Below, one piece after another: positions 1 through 7,539 of a stretch of 64,000 nucleotides of DNA. The notes beneath the pieces are model-generated. The model was not told where the DNA came from, did not search any database, and worked only from the letters and a program-made list of their open reading frames with translations. This stretch comes from Pseudonocardia kunmingensis (lineage in GTDB: Bacteria > Actinomycetota > Actinomycetes > Mycobacteriales > Pseudonocardiaceae). How positions within the stretch are numbered: the first letter of the stretch is position 1; every line of letters starts with the position of its first letter. Where the stretch lies: contig NZ_VFPA01000003.1 of NCBI RefSeq assembly GCF_006716445.1, forward strand, positions 992,001 through 1,056,000. Reading direction: 5' to 3'. The position numbers and the translations under genes are program-made.

Positions 1-266
1 GCGACGAGCACGATGGCCCGCGTCGCGTGGGTGAGGGTGTCCACGGCGTAGCTGGTGCCGAACACGATCTCGTCGGGCCGGGTCGCCGCGGCGGCGGTGG
101 CGGCGAGTCCGGCGAGCGCCGCCACGGCGGCCAGCAGACGCACGAGCCACTGCCGGTGCCGGGGCAGCCATGCGCCGAGCAGCAGCCCGAACACCGCACC
201 GCCGAGCAGCAGCAGCTCCGGGACCAGCGCCCCGGGATTCTCGTTCATCATCTGCATGCCGGTCAT
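1..266 (-). CDS. nuoN: NADH-quinone oxidoreductase subunit N-like, N-terminal part only
   Basis: The first 88 residues of a membrane subunit of the complex I type; the rest runs off the left edge. The ATG at 266 overlaps the nuoM stop (ATGA). The start reads MTGMQMMNENPGALVPELLL, followed by a hydrophobic helix and a second one after residue 40, as in NuoN family proteins, which are antiporter-like proton-channel subunits. It is the last visible gene of the nuoA-X-H-J-K-L-M-N series. Whether the conserved lysines of the channel are kept cannot be seen here. Confidence 0.85.
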   Translation of the reverse strand, partial: MTGMQMMNENPGALVPELLLLGGAVFGLLLGAWLPRHRQWLVRLLAAVAALAGLAATAAAATRPDEIVFGTSYAVDTLTHATRAIVLV

Positions 267-1780
267 CGCGCGACGAGCTCCACCAGCGCCCGGGACGCCG
301 GTTCGATGACGTCGAGCAGGAACCGGGGCAGCACGCCGATGACGGTGGCGAGCGCGAGCAGCGGGACGATCGCGACGATCTCGCTCGCATGCAGGTCCGC
401 GAACGGCCGGGGAGTTCCGGGGGCGTCGGGGGTACGCAGCGGGCCCAGGAACAGCCGCTGCAGCGCCAGGAGGAACAGCCCCGCGGTGATCAGGATGCCG
501 GTCACCGCGATCGCGGTGGGTACCGGCGCGGACGACAGCGCTCCGGTGAAGATCTGGAACTCGGCGATGAACCCGGCGAACCCGGGCAGCCCCAGTGAGG
601 CGAACGCGGCAACCGCGAACACGGCCGCGAACACCGGTGTCCGAGCAGCGAGCCCGGAGTAGGCGCTCATGTCGTAGGTGCGGCCGCGGTCGTAGAGGAC
701 GCCGCTGAGCAGGAACAGCGCGCCGGTGATCAGCCCGTGGGCGACCATCTGCGTCACCGCGCCCGTGGTGGCCAGCTGGCGGGCCTGCTCGTCGGTGCCG
801 GCCAGGATCCCGGCCGCACCCACCCCGAGGACCACGTACCCCATGTGATTGACCGAGGTGTAGGCGACCATGCGCTTGAGATCGCTCTGGGCCAGCGCGA
901 CGAGCGCGCCGTACACCACGGACACCACGCCGACCACCACCGCGACCATGGCGTACTGCCGCCAGGTCTCAGGAAGGATCGGCATCGCGATCCGCACGAA
1001 ACCGTACGTGCCCATCTTCAGCAGGATCCCGGCGAGGATCGCCGACCCGGTGGCGGGCGCCTCGGTGTGCGCCGGGGGGAGCCAGGTGTGGAACGGCACC
1101 GTGGGTGTCTTCACCGCGAGCCCGACGCCGATCGCGAGCAACGTCAGCGCCGCGTAGACGCCCCCGCCGGCCAGCGGGTTCGCCGCCGTGAGCTCGACGA
1201 TGTCGAACGTGTGCGGCTCGGCGGCGAGGTAGAGCAGGATGAACCCGAGCAACAGCGCCAGCGACCCGAGGAACGTGTAGAGGAAGAACTTGAGCGCCGC
1301 CGCCCGCGCCCGCTCCCCGTGCCCCCAGCCGGCGATGACGAAGTACATGAACACGATCGACAGGTCGAAGAACAGGAAGAACAGGATCAGGTCCAGCGCG
1401 ACGAACAGCCCGAGGCAGACGCTCTGCAGCCCGAGGAACAGCGTGACGTAGGACTTCACCCGGCGGGTCTCGCGCAACGCGAACACCGCGCACGCCATGA
1501 AGAGCACCGCGGTCAGCGCGACCAGCGGGAGCGACAGCCCGTCGACGCCGACGTGGTAGGAGATCCCGGCACTGGGGATCCACGGCACCTGCTGCGCGAA
1601 CTGCATTCCGCCGCCGGGGTCGAGACCCAGCCAGACGGCGAGCACCAGCGCCAGGTCCACCGCGCTGACCGCGACCCACGCCCCGGTGAAGACCCGGCGC
1701 GGCGCTGTGGCCGGCACCACCAGCAGCACCGCGGCGAGCGCCGCGGGCAGGAACACGATCACCGACAACACGACGTTCAC
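263..1780 (-). CDS. nuoM: NADH-quinone oxidoreductase subunit M-like
   Basis: A 505-residue antiporter-like membrane subunit. The GTG start at 1780 overlaps the nuoL stop (GTGA). Family motifs are clear: KTPTVPFHTWLPPAHTEAP (channel lysine), then ILAGILLKMGTYGFVR, ALAQSDLKRMVAYTSVNHMG and GFAGFIAEF. The helix that normally carries the essential glutamate (family pattern FWE...MYFLIG) reads LFFDLSIVFMYFVIAGWG, so Asp replaces Glu. Length is normal for the family. It is coupled on both sides, so it is made in fixed proportion to NuoL and NuoN. The function is probably proton or cation translocation, but the electron-input arm of complex I is missing from this locus. Confidence 0.93.
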   Translation of the reverse strand: MNVVLSVIVFLPAALAAVLLVVPATAPRRVFTGAWVAVSAVDLALVLAVWLGLDPGGGMQFAQQVPWIPSAGISYHVGVDGLSLPLVALTAVLFMACAVFALRETRRVKSYVTLFLGLQSVCLGLFVALDLILFFLFFDLSIVFMYFVIAGWGHGERARAAALKFFLYTFLGSLALLLGFILLYLAAEPHTFDIVELTAANPLAGGGVYAALTLLAIGVGLAVKTPTVPFHTWLPPAHTEAPATGSAILAGILLKMGTYGFVRIAMPILPETWRQYAMVAVVVGVVSVVYGALVALAQSDLKRMVAYTSVNHMGYVVLGVGAAGILAGTDEQARQLATTGAVTQMVAHGLITGALFLLSGVLYDRGRTYDMSAYSGLAARTPVFAAVFAVAAFASLGLPGFAGFIAEFQIFTGALSSAPVPTAIAVTGILITAGLFLLALQRLFLGPLRTPDAPGTPRPFADLHASEIVAIVPLLALATVIGVLPRFLLDVIEPASRALVELVAR

Positions 1781-3621
1781 CTCACGACGATCAGGAACAG
1801 CGCCAGCACTGCCAGCACTGCGGCGGCCTGGGCGTAGTACTGGTGGATCTGCCCGGTCTGCGGGCGCCGGGCGAGGCGGCCCAAGGACCGGGCACCGACG
1901 GCGATCGCGCGGACCGTGCCGTCGATCGACGGCTCTCCGCGACGGTCCAGTGCTCGGGCCACCGTCCCGGTTGCTCGTGCCGCCCCCTCGACGGAGCGGT
2001 CCAGAACGCGGTCGTCGAAGCGGGCGAGGAGGTGGGCCAGAGCGAGGGTGGGGCGGACGAGCACCGCGTGCGCGGCGCGCTCCACGCCGAGCCACGACGC
2101 CAGCGCAGGCGGGGCCCCGATGCGCGTGGTCAGCCGCCACGTGAGCGCCACGGCGGCGACGGCGAGCACCGCGGAAAGGGCGAGCTCCCACACCGCCGGC
2201 GGCGTCACCGCGATCGCCCCGCTCGTCAGCAGTGGGAGCAACCCGAGAGTGGCGGCGAGCGCCGCCAGCGCGACGAGCGGGATCCGCATCGGGAGGCTCA
2301 CCCGGCCCGCCGGCTCCGACTCGACGGCCGGAGAGCCGGTCGGTACCGGCCGCCAGACGAACCACACCGCCTTCGCGCTGTACACCGCCGACACGACCGC
2401 TCCGGCGAGCCCTGCCACGTACAGGACGACCCCGCCGTGCTCGAGCACCGCGGCGAGCACCGCGTCCTTGGTCAGCCACAGGCTCAGCGGCGGCAGACCG
2501 GCCAGCGACGCCGCGCCGACCGTGAACGCGACCCCGACCAGCGGGAACCGCCGCGCGGCACCCCGCAGCCCGTCCAACCGTTTCGTGCCGAGCGCCACGA
2601 GCCACGCTCCGGCGGCGAGGAAGAGCAGGCTCTTGGTGGCCGCGTGGGCGACCAGCTGCAGCGCGCCGCCCGCGACGCCACCGACACCCGCGGCAAGCAC
2701 CATGAACCCGATCTGGGCACAGGTCGAGGCGGCGAGCAGCTGCTTGAGGTCGGTCTGCGCGACCGCGACCAGACCCAGCAGCAACGCCGTCGCTGCTCCG
2801 ATCCACGCCACGAGCGGGCCGGCCCAGCCGCTCACCTCCAGCAGCGGTACCAGGCGGAGCAGCAGGTACGCCCCGGCCGCCACCATCGTCGCCGAGTGCA
2901 GCAGCGCCGACACCGGGCTCGGCCCGCGCATCGCCTGCGACAGCCAGAAGCTGAACGGCAGCTGCGCCGACTTGCCCAGGGCCGCGAGCACCACCCCGGC
3001 CGTGACGACGTGCAGCCACGGCCCACCGGCAGCGGGCAGCTCGGCGAGCGCCAGCGACCCGACCCCTCCGGCGAGCGCGGCCCCGGCAGCGACGTAGAGC
3101 CCGACGTCGGCGAGCCGGGTGGTGAGGAACGCGGTGTGCCCCGCACGCACCGAGTCCGGCTCCCGCCAGTGGTACGCGATGAGCGCCCAGCTCATCGCGC
3201 CCATCACCTCCCACGCCATGAGCAGCACGGCCAGCGTCGTCGCGGTGACGGTCACCAGCATCGCGCCGGCGAACAGCAGCACGAACCCGACGAACCGCGC
3301 GGTGCGCAGCTCCGCCTCGCCCGCCGCGAAGACGAGTACGGCCAGCGTCGCGCCCGCGACCGTGACGACCATCAGCGCCGACAGGTCGTCGACGGCCAGC
3401 CCGGCACGGATCCCGGCCACCAGCGGCGCCTCGACGACCGGGCGTGCGAACGCCGCGGCGATCGCGAGTGCCAGCACGCCGGCGGCGACGAGGACACCGA
3501 CGGCGGGAGCGGCCCGGTCCGCGCGCCGCCCGGTCGCCGCGAGCAGCCCGCCCGCGAGCAACGGCACCGCGACCAGGGACCACAGCAGCAACGGCGCCAC
3601 CGCTGCCTGTTCGCTCCGCAC
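1777..3621 (-). CDS. nuoL: NADH-quinone oxidoreductase subunit L-like
   Basis: A 614-residue membrane subunit with a GTG start, 7 bp after nuoK. The core keeps the helix LLMAWEVMGAMSWALIAYHW with its glutamate, the lysine/histidine channel segment ALGKSAQLPFSFWLS and HSATMVAAGAYLLL, and the QTDLKQLLAASTCAQIGFM segment. The C-terminus has the long lateral arm and final anchor helix seen in true NuoL (VDG...RSLG...QTGQIHQYYAQ), which separates it from Mrp antiporter or DabB subunits. Together with nuoM and nuoN it would give three proton channels in the membrane. Confidence 0.93.
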   Translation of the reverse strand: MRSEQAAVAPLLLWSLVAVPLLAGGLLAATGRRADRAAPAVGVLVAAGVLALAIAAAFARPVVEAPLVAGIRAGLAVDDLSALMVVTVAGATLAVLVFAAGEAELRTARFVGFVLLFAGAMLVTVTATTLAVLLMAWEVMGAMSWALIAYHWREPDSVRAGHTAFLTTRLADVGLYVAAGAALAGGVGSLALAELPAAGGPWLHVVTAGVVLAALGKSAQLPFSFWLSQAMRGPSPVSALLHSATMVAAGAYLLLRLVPLLEVSGWAGPLVAWIGAATALLLGLVAVAQTDLKQLLAASTCAQIGFMVLAAGVGGVAGGALQLVAHAATKSLLFLAAGAWLVALGTKRLDGLRGAARRFPLVGVAFTVGAASLAGLPPLSLWLTKDAVLAAVLEHGGVVLYVAGLAGAVVSAVYSAKAVWFVWRPVPTGSPAVESEPAGRVSLPMRIPLVALAALAATLGLLPLLTSGAIAVTPPAVWELALSAVLAVAAVALTWRLTTRIGAPPALASWLGVERAAHAVLVRPTLALAHLLARFDDRVLDRSVEGAARATGTVARALDRRGEPSIDGTVRAIAVGARSLGRLARRPQTGQIHQYYAQAAAVLAVLALFLIVVR

Positions 3622-3628
3622 GCTCCGC

Positions 3629-3934
3629 TCAGCCCTTCAGATCGGCGGCGTCGTCGGTCATGTCGACCTGCCGCGCCCGGTAGATCGCGGTGACCACGGC
3701 GAACCCCGCCGCCATCTCGACGGCCATCGCGGTGATGATCACGACGATGAGCACCTGACCGTCGGTGCCGCCCGGCGCGACGTAGTACCAGAACGCGGCC
3801 GTGGCGACGATGACTCCGTTGAGCATCAGCTCCAGGCCCATCATCAGCATCACGATCGACTGCTGCGAGAGCGCGCCGTAGAGCCCGATCGCGAAGAGCC
3901 CGGCCGCGAGCAGCAGGAACAGTTCCAGGTTCAT
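3629..3934 (-). CDS. nuoK: NADH-quinone oxidoreductase subunit K-like
   Basis: A 101-residue three-helix membrane subunit. The ATG at 3934 overlaps the nuoJ stop (ATGA). The two buried acidic residues expected for NuoK are present, in MMGLELMLNGVIVATA and ITAMAVEMAAGFAVV. Both sit in helices that link the proton channels. The C-terminal tail (TDDAADLKG) is hydrophilic. Confidence 0.92.
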   Translation of the reverse strand: MNLELFLLLAAGLFAIGLYGALSQQSIVMLMMGLELMLNGVIVATAAFWYYVAPGGTDGQVLIVVIITAMAVEMAAGFAVVTAIYRARQVDMTDDAADLKG

Positions 3935-4494
3935 CGACCGATACCCCCGCCGGCCGGGTCGTCGGCGCGCGCGGCCCGCAGGTCGTCGCCCAGGCGGTCG
4001 TAGCGGCCGCGGTCGGTGGACAGCACCACCGTGGCGACGATGGTGGCGAACAGGCCCACGCCCAGCGTCATCATCGTGAGCATCTGCCCGCCCATCAGCG
4101 CCTCGCCGAGCGCGAACGTCGGGTCGGGCGGGGGCTCGCCCTCGCGCGTCGGCCAGTCGACGAGCAGGATCCCGGCCGCCAGCACCGCGAACGTGCCCAC
4201 CGCGATCGTCATGGACCCGGCCTTGTTGTGGAACATCGACATCGGCATCAACCCGGCCGGGTTCATCATGTACATGATCATGAAAACAGCCATGATCACC
4301 ATCTCGATGACCATCATCAGGGCGATCACCACGCCGAGGTAGCCCAACCCGAGCAGCAGCACCAGCCCGGCCACCGCGAGGAACGACGCGAGCAGCGCGA
4401 AGGTCACCTGCGCCATCGAGTCCAGCCGGAACACCAGGAACCCGAACACCAGCGCAGCGGCGGCCAGCACCCAGAACAGGATGATCGGCACCAT
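3931..4494 (-). CDS. nuoJ: NADH-quinone oxidoreductase subunit J-like, methionine-rich
   Basis: A 187-residue membrane subunit placed between nuoH and nuoK as in canonical nuo operons. It has five predicted helices and a hydrophilic C-terminal tail. The third helix, which in NuoJ forms a pi-bulge and is normally rich in Leu/Val/Gly, is dominated here by methionine: eleven Met fall between residues 60 and 87 (segment MMVIEMVIMAVFMIMYMM and the loop after it). This is not typical of the family. The gene abuts the nuoH stop codon. Confidence 0.85.
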   Translation of the reverse strand: MVPIILFWVLAAAALVFGFLVFRLDSMAQVTFALLASFLAVAGLVLLLGLGYLGVVIALMMVIEMVIMAVFMIMYMMNPAGLMPMSMFHNKAGSMTIAVGTFAVLAAGILLVDWPTREGEPPPDPTFALGEALMGGQMLTMMTLGVGLFATIVATVVLSTDRGRYDRLGDDLRAARADDPAGGGIGR

Positions 4495-5460
4495 CTACAT
4501 CCCCCCTCGCTGGAGCACGACGATCGCGACGACGAGCGCCTGGGCGATCGTCAGCGGGATCAGCACGACCCAGGCGAACTCGGTGTAGCGGTCCATCCGC
4601 AGCACCGGGAACCGGTGGCGCAGCCACACCAGGAGAGCGAGCACGCCCGCGGTCTTCACGGCCACCCACGCCCAGGCCGGGAGCAGCGGCCCGGCGCCGC
4701 CGCCGAGGAACAGCGGCACGGCCATCGCCGCGGCCACCACGAGCAGCAGCCACCGGCCGCCGGCGAACACCAACCGGTCCACACCCGACAGCTCCGCGGC
4801 GGCACCGCCTGCCACGTCCCGCGCCACCGGTGCGTCGAACGGTCCCCAGAAGGCCATGGCCGCCGCGGACATCAGGTACACGACGAACGCGGCCGGCATG
4901 ATCACGACGAACCACAGGTCCGCCTGGGCGTCGACGATCGTGGTGAGGCGCAGGCTCTCCGCGCCCAGCGCGGCGGTGATGATGGCGAACATGTGCGGCA
5001 GCTCGTAGGCCAGCCCCTGCGCGACGAACCGGTAGCCGCCGACCAGGCCCAGCGCGCTGTTGGAGCCCCAGCCGACCATCCACACCGCGGCCCACGCCAC
5101 CACCTCCATGGCGTTGAACCACACGACGCCCACCGACAGGTCGGCCACCGGCCGCTCCCCCAGCGGTAGCACCGCGGCCGCGAGCAGCGCGGCCACCGGC
5201 AGCGCGGCACCACCCAGCCGTCCGAGTACGGTGTCAGCCGCGGTCGTCCGGCGCCGCTGCCCGACGAGCAGGCGGGCGCTCTCCCACCCCGGCATCGCCA
5301 ACGCAGAGCCGAGACCGCCCGGGCTCCCCGAGGCGCGACCGGTCAACGCAGCGTCCCAGGCGACCGCGAGCCAGGTCGCCACCCCGAGCAGCACCGGCAG
5401 CAGCAGCGCCGACCACCACGGCAGCATTGCCGGGATCGCTACGGCGGGCATCTCATCCAT
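4495..5460 (-). CDS. nuoH: NADH-quinone oxidoreductase subunit H-like, divergent quinone-site loops
   Basis: A 321-residue membrane subunit. ATG at 5460; its start overlaps the end of the upstream His-rich gene by 8 bp. The segment GWGSNSALGLVGGYRFVAQ and the following AYELP are NuoH-like. The usual GPNRVGP-type motif of the first loop is absent. The quinone-channel loop, normally PFD-PE-E-EL, reads PFDAPVARDVAGGAAAEL, so several conserved glutamates are lost. In standard complex I these residues line the quinone chamber and contact NuoB/NuoD. The loss fits the lack of a normal soluble arm in this locus. Confidence 0.85.
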   Translation of the reverse strand: MDEMPAVAIPAMLPWWSALLLPVLLGVATWLAVAWDAALTGRASGSPGGLGSALAMPGWESARLLVGQRRRTTAADTVLGRLGGAALPVAALLAAAVLPLGERPVADLSVGVVWFNAMEVVAWAAVWMVGWGSNSALGLVGGYRFVAQGLAYELPHMFAIITAALGAESLRLTTIVDAQADLWFVVIMPAAFVVYLMSAAAMAFWGPFDAPVARDVAGGAAAELSGVDRLVFAGGRWLLLVVAAAMAVPLFLGGGAGPLLPAWAWVAVKTAGVLALLVWLRHRFPVLRMDRYTEFAWVVLIPLTIAQALVVAIVVLQRGGM

Positions 5461-6892
5461 GCGGCGCCTCCTGGGGAACGGGAGAGCGGTCGGTCTCAGG
5501 ATCGACCGCGGCGACGATCAGGCGAGCCGCGGCGAACTCCGCCCCCACCAGCAGCTCGGGCAGCTCGCCGACGGCGGGCCGCGACACGGGGGACGCGTGC
5601 GTAGCGGTCAGCATCGCCTCGATCACGCCGAGGCGTGTCTCGAGCAGTGCCGCGACATCGGACCCGCCTGTGGGGATCCCGCGGATCAGCCATCGCAGTG
5701 TCCGGGAGCGGCGAACCCGCCGCACCAGGTCGAACACCGGCCCATCGGGTTGCTCGCTGGCACCGTCGGCCAGCCGCGCGTCGCGGAGCCCACGCGCTCG
5801 AGCGGCTGCGTCGGTCCAGCCCGCGACGGCGAGGAAGCGACCGAGCCCGTCCAGCTCCCGCGCAATTCCGCCACCGCTCGGCCACGGAACCAGCCGGGCA
5901 TGACCGGCGTCAAGGACCGCAGCCGTGGCCTCCTGGATCACGTCGCCCTGCAAGGTCACCCGCACGACCAACCCCGCAGGCCAGTCCGGCAGCACCGGCC
6001 CGAGCGGGATGTGCAGCCGGTCCAGGGTCAGCCCGTCGCGGTCCTCGCCCAGGTCCGCCATCGGGAGGCCACCCGGCATCTCCATTCCGCCGCCATGCCC
6101 GTGGTGACCCGCATGTCCCCCGTGGCCTTCATGACCGCCGTGGCTCCCGCCGTGCTCGGCGTGGGCCTCGTCTTCATCGCCGGCATCTGCTCCGTGGTGT
6201 TCCTGGCCGTGGCGCCCCTCGTGACTGTCGTCGTCCTGGCCGCACGCATGCCCGCCGCGGTGCTCACCATGCGCGTCCTCAGCTCGGTGGCCCGCGTGAT
6301 CCGCACCGTCGGTCCCGCCGTCGACGTACTTTCTGACACCTCTGCCGTGGTCCTCGGCGAGGTGTTCCCCGTGGCCATCCTCGCTCACCTGCGGGCCGTG
6401 GCCCGCGGCGTGGTCTCCGAGCTTGTCGTGTCCGTGCGCCGCTCGATCACTACGGCCGGCACCACCGTCGTGCTCGGTCCGGTGCTCGGCGTCGCTGTGG
6501 TCCGCCACGCTCTCGTGGTCAACGTGGGCCGGGGCACTCGCCTCCCCCGGCCGGTCGAGGGTGGCGGGTTCCTCGCGGCACTGGTGATGCCGGTCGCCCA
6601 GTTCGGTGGCGGCTCGGTCGAGCTCCACATCCACAGCAGCAGGCTCGATGACGGCGATGCGGGCCCGCGGGGCCGGGACCAGCGTCCAGATCCGATCGAC
6701 AACGGCGGCGAGTTCGGGGCCGGCCGCGCCGGCAATGGCCACGATGTCGGCGTCGGCCGGAGCATTGGCTTCCGGCCATCCGCGCCGGGCGATCGCGGCC
6801 TCGAGCGCGAGTCGGGTGGGTGGGTTGCCGGGCACGGCAACGACAAGCACGTGAGGGCGTCGCTTCGCAACCCTGAGCAGCCACGACGTCAC
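5453..6892 (-). CDS. Histidine-rich protein with NuoB-like and NuoD-like ends
   Basis: 479 residues; the GTG start at 6892 overlaps the nuoA stop (GTGA). Residues 1-100 resemble a degenerate NuoB, with the pattern ADIVAIAGAAGPELAAVVDR followed by a proline/arginine segment, but none of the four cysteines that hold cluster N2. Residues about 101-270 are a low-complexity linker packed with His, Asp, Glu and Gly (runs such as HGGHEGHGGHAGHHGHGGG). Residues about 271-345 resemble the N-terminus of NuoD (PLGPVLPDWPAGLVVRVTLQ), and the rest is helical with no Ni-Fe or iron-sulfur ligands. It sits where nuoB-G would be. The assignment to NuoB/NuoD is my reading of short motifs and operon position; metal binding by the linker is inferred from composition. 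Confidence 0.75.
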   Translation of the reverse strand: MTSWLLRVAKRRPHVLVVAVPGNPPTRLALEAAIARRGWPEANAPADADIVAIAGAAGPELAAVVDRIWTLVPAPRARIAVIEPAAVDVELDRAATELGDRHHQCREEPATLDRPGEASAPAHVDHESVADHSDAEHRTEHDGGAGRSDRAAHGHDKLGDHAAGHGPQVSEDGHGEHLAEDHGRGVRKYVDGGTDGADHAGHRAEDAHGEHRGGHACGQDDDSHEGRHGQEHHGADAGDEDEAHAEHGGSHGGHEGHGGHAGHHGHGGGMEMPGGLPMADLGEDRDGLTLDRLHIPLGPVLPDWPAGLVVRVTLQGDVIQEATAAVLDAGHARLVPWPSGGGIARELDGLGRFLAVAGWTDAAARARGLRDARLADGASEQPDGPVFDLVRRVRRSRTLRWLIRGIPTGGSDVAALLETRLGVIEAMLTATHASPVSRPAVGELPELLVGAEFAAARLIVAAVDPETDRSPVPQEAPHG

Positions 6893-7239
6893 GTCCACCG
6901 GAGGGCTCCTTCGCGCCACGCGTAGAGCACCCCGGCGAGCAGGATGCCGAGGAACAGGAACATCTCGATCACGGACGCCACCCCGACCCGGGACACGACG
7001 AGCGTCCACGGGTACATGAACAGCATCTCCATGTCGAAGGCCAGGAAGACCATCGTCACCGGATACCAGCGCACGTGGAAGCGGGACACCGCGTGCTCCG
7101 TCGGCGGCAGTCCTCCGGAGAAGGTGGGGACGTCGATGCGCGGGCGCTCGACCGCGAACAGCGAGGAGGCCGCGTAGCCCACCAGCACGAGGGCGACGGC
7201 TACTGCGAGCACCGCGAGCACCGGCACGAACTCCACCAC
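6889..7239 (-). CDS. nuoA: NADH-quinone oxidoreductase subunit A-like
   Basis: 116 residues, three membrane helices. I chose the GTG at 7239 because a perfect AGGAGG (7248-7253) lies 8 bp upstream; a longer reading to 7326 has no such site. The NuoA signature FDMEMLFMYPW is present. The first loop, which usually holds a conserved cysteine near the quinone site, reads PTFSGGLPPTEHAVS and lacks it. First gene of the operon; divergent from the MFS gene at 7540, with two CsoR-like dyads in between. Confidence 0.9.
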   Translation of the reverse strand: MVEFVPVLAVLAVAVALVLVGYAASSLFAVERPRIDVPTFSGGLPPTEHAVSRFHVRWYPVTMVFLAFDMEMLFMYPWTLVVSRVGVASVIEMFLFLGILLAGVLYAWREGALRWT

Positions 7240-7430
7240 GAGATCCACCTCCTGTCGTACCCGTATGGGGTGTCGCATCCTCGCCGAGGCGGCGCTACCT
7301 GTCCAGGCGAACGAGCCGGTCCGCATGGGGAGTCACACCGTAGGCGGACGACTGATCAGCCGAAGGAGGTGGGGTCGAGAAGCTCGACATGGGTGTCACC
7401 AGGGCGGCATCAGCAGATGCCCGGTCCCAC

Positions 7431-7445
7431 TACCCTGGAGGGGTA
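7431..7445. promoter_or_regulatory. CsoR-type operator candidate (nuo side)
   Basis: TACCC-TGGAG-GGGTA, a perfect 5+5 inverted repeat with a 5-bp centre. The G/C-tract layout resembles operators of CsoR-family copper repressors, and two csoR genes lie in the window. It overlaps the likely nuoA -10 element, so binding would block the nuo operon. Confidence 0.6.
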
Positions 7446-7514
7446 TTAGGCCGCTCGAGTGATCTTCCGGCCCACTCGCGCGAGACGGTGCTAGCCTCCG
7501 CCCCACTGCACATA

Positions 7515-7529
7515 TACCCCCTACGGGTA
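7515..7529. promoter_or_regulatory. CsoR-type operator candidate (MFS side)
   Basis: TACCC-CCTAC-GGGTA, with the same 5-5-5 layout as the dyad 84 bp away. It ends just before the MFS ribosome-binding site and start codon, so it probably overlaps the core promoter or the transcript start. Confidence 0.65.
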
Positions 7530-7539
7530 AGGAGTAAAA

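Larger units (their letters stand above)
7240..7539. other. Divergent intergenic region between nuoA and an MFS gene
   Basis: 300 bp with no gene. It holds two copies of a TACCC-N5-GGGTA dyad, at 7431-7445 and 7515-7529. On the minus strand a TAATAC hexamer (7443-7448) could be the -10 element of the nuo operon, overlapping the first dyad. The second dyad lies just before the MFS ribosome site. Confidence 0.6.

Noticed and set aside
1781..3583. N-terminal extension of the nuoM frame up to 3583
   Set aside because: It overlaps nuoL out of frame with Arg-rich sequence; the GTG at 1780 overlaps the nuoL stop as expected.
3941..3960. TACCCCC-like string at the nuoJ/nuoK junction
   Set aside because: It lies in coding sequence and lacks a matching right half; likely chance in GC-rich DNA.
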